From contig ONWL01000058.1 in assembly GCA_900321525.1 (NCBI GenBank), forward strand, positions 1 to 7,684: a stretch of DNA of 7,684 nucleotides, in the 5' to 3' direction. Of the stretch, positions 6,755 through 7,684 are shown one piece after another. Under the pieces are notes generated by a model, which saw nothing but the letters and a program-made list of their open reading frames with translations, made no database searches and was not told the DNA's origin. The stretch is from an uncultured Eubacteriales bacterium (lineage in GTDB: Bacteria; Bacillota; Clostridia; Lachnospirales; Lachnospiraceae). Every line of letters starts with the position of its first letter. Within the stretch, counting starts at the first letter, position 1. The position numbers and the translations under genes are program-made.

Positions 6755-6784
6755 TTGGGAAAATGTCTGAGAATAGACTGTATA

Positions 6785-6789
6785 AGAGG
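6785..6789 (+). promoter_or_regulatory. Ribosome binding site of the MATE gene
   Basis: AGAGG lies two bases before the first of two tandem ATG codons (6792) and five bases before the second (6795). The spacing favours 6795. Confidence 0.6.
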
Positions 6790-6794
6790 AAATG

Positions 6795-7684
6795 ATGGGT
6801 AAGGAACGAATTGATTATTTGTCTTTTATTCGGGATGGGAAGGAACTGGGAGGTTGGCAGAAGGCAAAATTGGTGGGAAAGCTGAGTCTGCCTACCATCA
6901 TGGCACAGCTGACTTCCATCCTCATGCAGTATATTGATGCGTCTATGGTGGGGCATATGGGGGCGAATGCCTCTGCTTCCATCGGACTGGTATCTTCCAC
7001 CACATGGCTGTTTGCCAGCCTGTGTTCTGCTGCGACGGCAGGTTTTTATATTCAGGTGGCGCACCAGATCGGGGCGAAGAAATATGAGGAAGCCAGAGGC
7101 GTGATGCGCAGCTCTTTTCCGGTGGTGCTTGCAGTGACCCTGGTGATGATGACCGTAGGTATCTTGATCTCTGGCAGATTGCCGGGGTGGCTGGGTGGAA
7201 CCCAGGACATCCGGAACGATGCCAGTTGGTATTTTATGATTTATATTTGCTTTCTGCCGGCTGCTGCCTGTAATCGGTTGGCAGGGGGAATGCTGCAATG
7301 CAGTGGAAATATGAAAACACCGGGATTGCTCAATTCCCTGATGTGTCTTCTGGATGTGATGTTCAATGGACTGTTTATCTTTCCCACCAGTACCTATCAG
7401 ATCGGCAGTGTGGCACTCACCCTGCCGGGACTGGGGCTGGGGGTCAAAGGTGCGGCACTGGGCACCGGTGCGGCAGAACTGGTCATTGCCTGCATCATGC
7501 TGTACAGTCTGTGTATTCGTTCCAAACTGCTTCATTTGCGGAAGGAAAAAGCGGTCTGTGATACCAAGGCAGTGCTTCGAAGCGCAGCAACGCTTTCTCT
7601 GCCCATTGCACTGGAAAACCTGATCACATGCAGTGCTTATGTGATGTTCACCAGAATCGTGGCACCACTGGGTGCCATCTCCAT
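6795..7684 (+). CDS. MATE-family multidrug/cation antiporter (3' end outside window)
   Basis: The frame is open from 6795 to the window edge: 296 codons plus two bases, with no stop. MATE transporters are about 450 residues and export drugs or metabolites in exchange for Na+ or H+, so roughly a third is missing. Family features include YIDASMVGHMGANASASIGL at 46-65, matching the first MATE helix region; GGMLQCSGNMKTPGLLN at 164-180, the counterpart of the family's 'RG.GD...P' stretch; and LDVMFNGLFIF (186-196) with GLGVKGAALGTG (214-225). Hydrophobic helices recur near 30-48, 62-85, 108-127, 143-160, 180-197 and 217-242. The N-terminal 25 residues are charged and cytosolic. It is separated from the MutS-like gene by a terminator, so it is a separate transcription unit. 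The exported substrate cannot be predicted from sequence. Confidence 0.93.
   Translation, partial: MGKERIDYLSFIRDGKELGGWQKAKLVGKLSLPTIMAQLTSILMQYIDASMVGHMGANASASIGLVSSTTWLFASLCSAATAGFYIQVAHQIGAKKYEEARGVMRSSFPVVLAVTLVMMTVGILISGRLPGWLGGTQDIRNDASWYFMIYICFLPAAACNRLAGGMLQCSGNMKTPGLLNSLMCLLDVMFNGLFIFPTSTYQIGSVALTLPGLGLGVKGAALGTGAAELVIACIMLYSLCIRSKLLHLRKEKAVCDTKAVLRSAATLSLPIALENLITCSAYVMFTRIVAPLGAIS

Noticed and set aside
6479..6802. Plus-strand frame of 107 codons in the spacer before the MATE gene
   Set aside because: It runs through the inverted repeat and the terminator, has no SD, and shows no recognisable protein features.
6744..7535. Minus-strand frame of 263 codons antisense to the MATE gene
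   Set aside because: The + strand frame encodes an unmistakable MATE transporter. The antisense translation is rich in His, Gln and Ser and has no domain signature, as expected for a shadow frame.

Overview
The window looks like a chromosomal segment from a Gram-positive anaerobe of the class Clostridia, most likely Lachnospiraceae. The reasons are moderate GC content, strong purine-rich Shine-Dalgarno (SD) sites, tightly packed genes on one strand, and the gene order DUF512 protein - der - plsY - gpsA. The assignment rests on protein style and gene order only; there is no rRNA or other taxonomic marker. All supported genes are on the + strand.

Positions 1-208 hold a leader with a good extended -10 promoter candidate and a perfect short inverted repeat in the predicted 5' UTR. 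Positions 209-4622 form an apparent operon of four genes with gaps of 13-27 bases: a PDZ/radical-SAM-like/DUF512 protein, the ribosome-assembly GTPase Der, the acyltransferase PlsY, and glycerol-3-phosphate dehydrogenase GpsA. GpsA makes sn-glycerol-3-phosphate and PlsY acylates it, so two consecutive steps of phospholipid synthesis are adjacent. Der supplies 50S ribosome maturation. The DUF512 protein has no established role that I know of.

A 154-base spacer with two hairpins separates gpsA from a gene for a membrane-anchored MutS-like ATPase (4777-6474). This protein has an intact MutS-type ATPase core but no recognisable mismatch-recognition domain, and it carries three predicted membrane segments.

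Positions 6475-6794 are non-coding and unusually structured. A 114-base imperfect inverted repeat (6546-6659) can fold into a long stem with about 27 pairs and two small apical hairpins. It is followed directly by a convincing Rho-independent terminator (6668-6700). It could be a small RNA, a structured 3' UTR or a MITE-like repeat, and it is the best candidate here for something undescribed. The last gene (from 6795) is a MATE-family multidrug exporter cut off by the window end. No CRISPR array, tRNA, rRNA, transposase or phage gene was seen.
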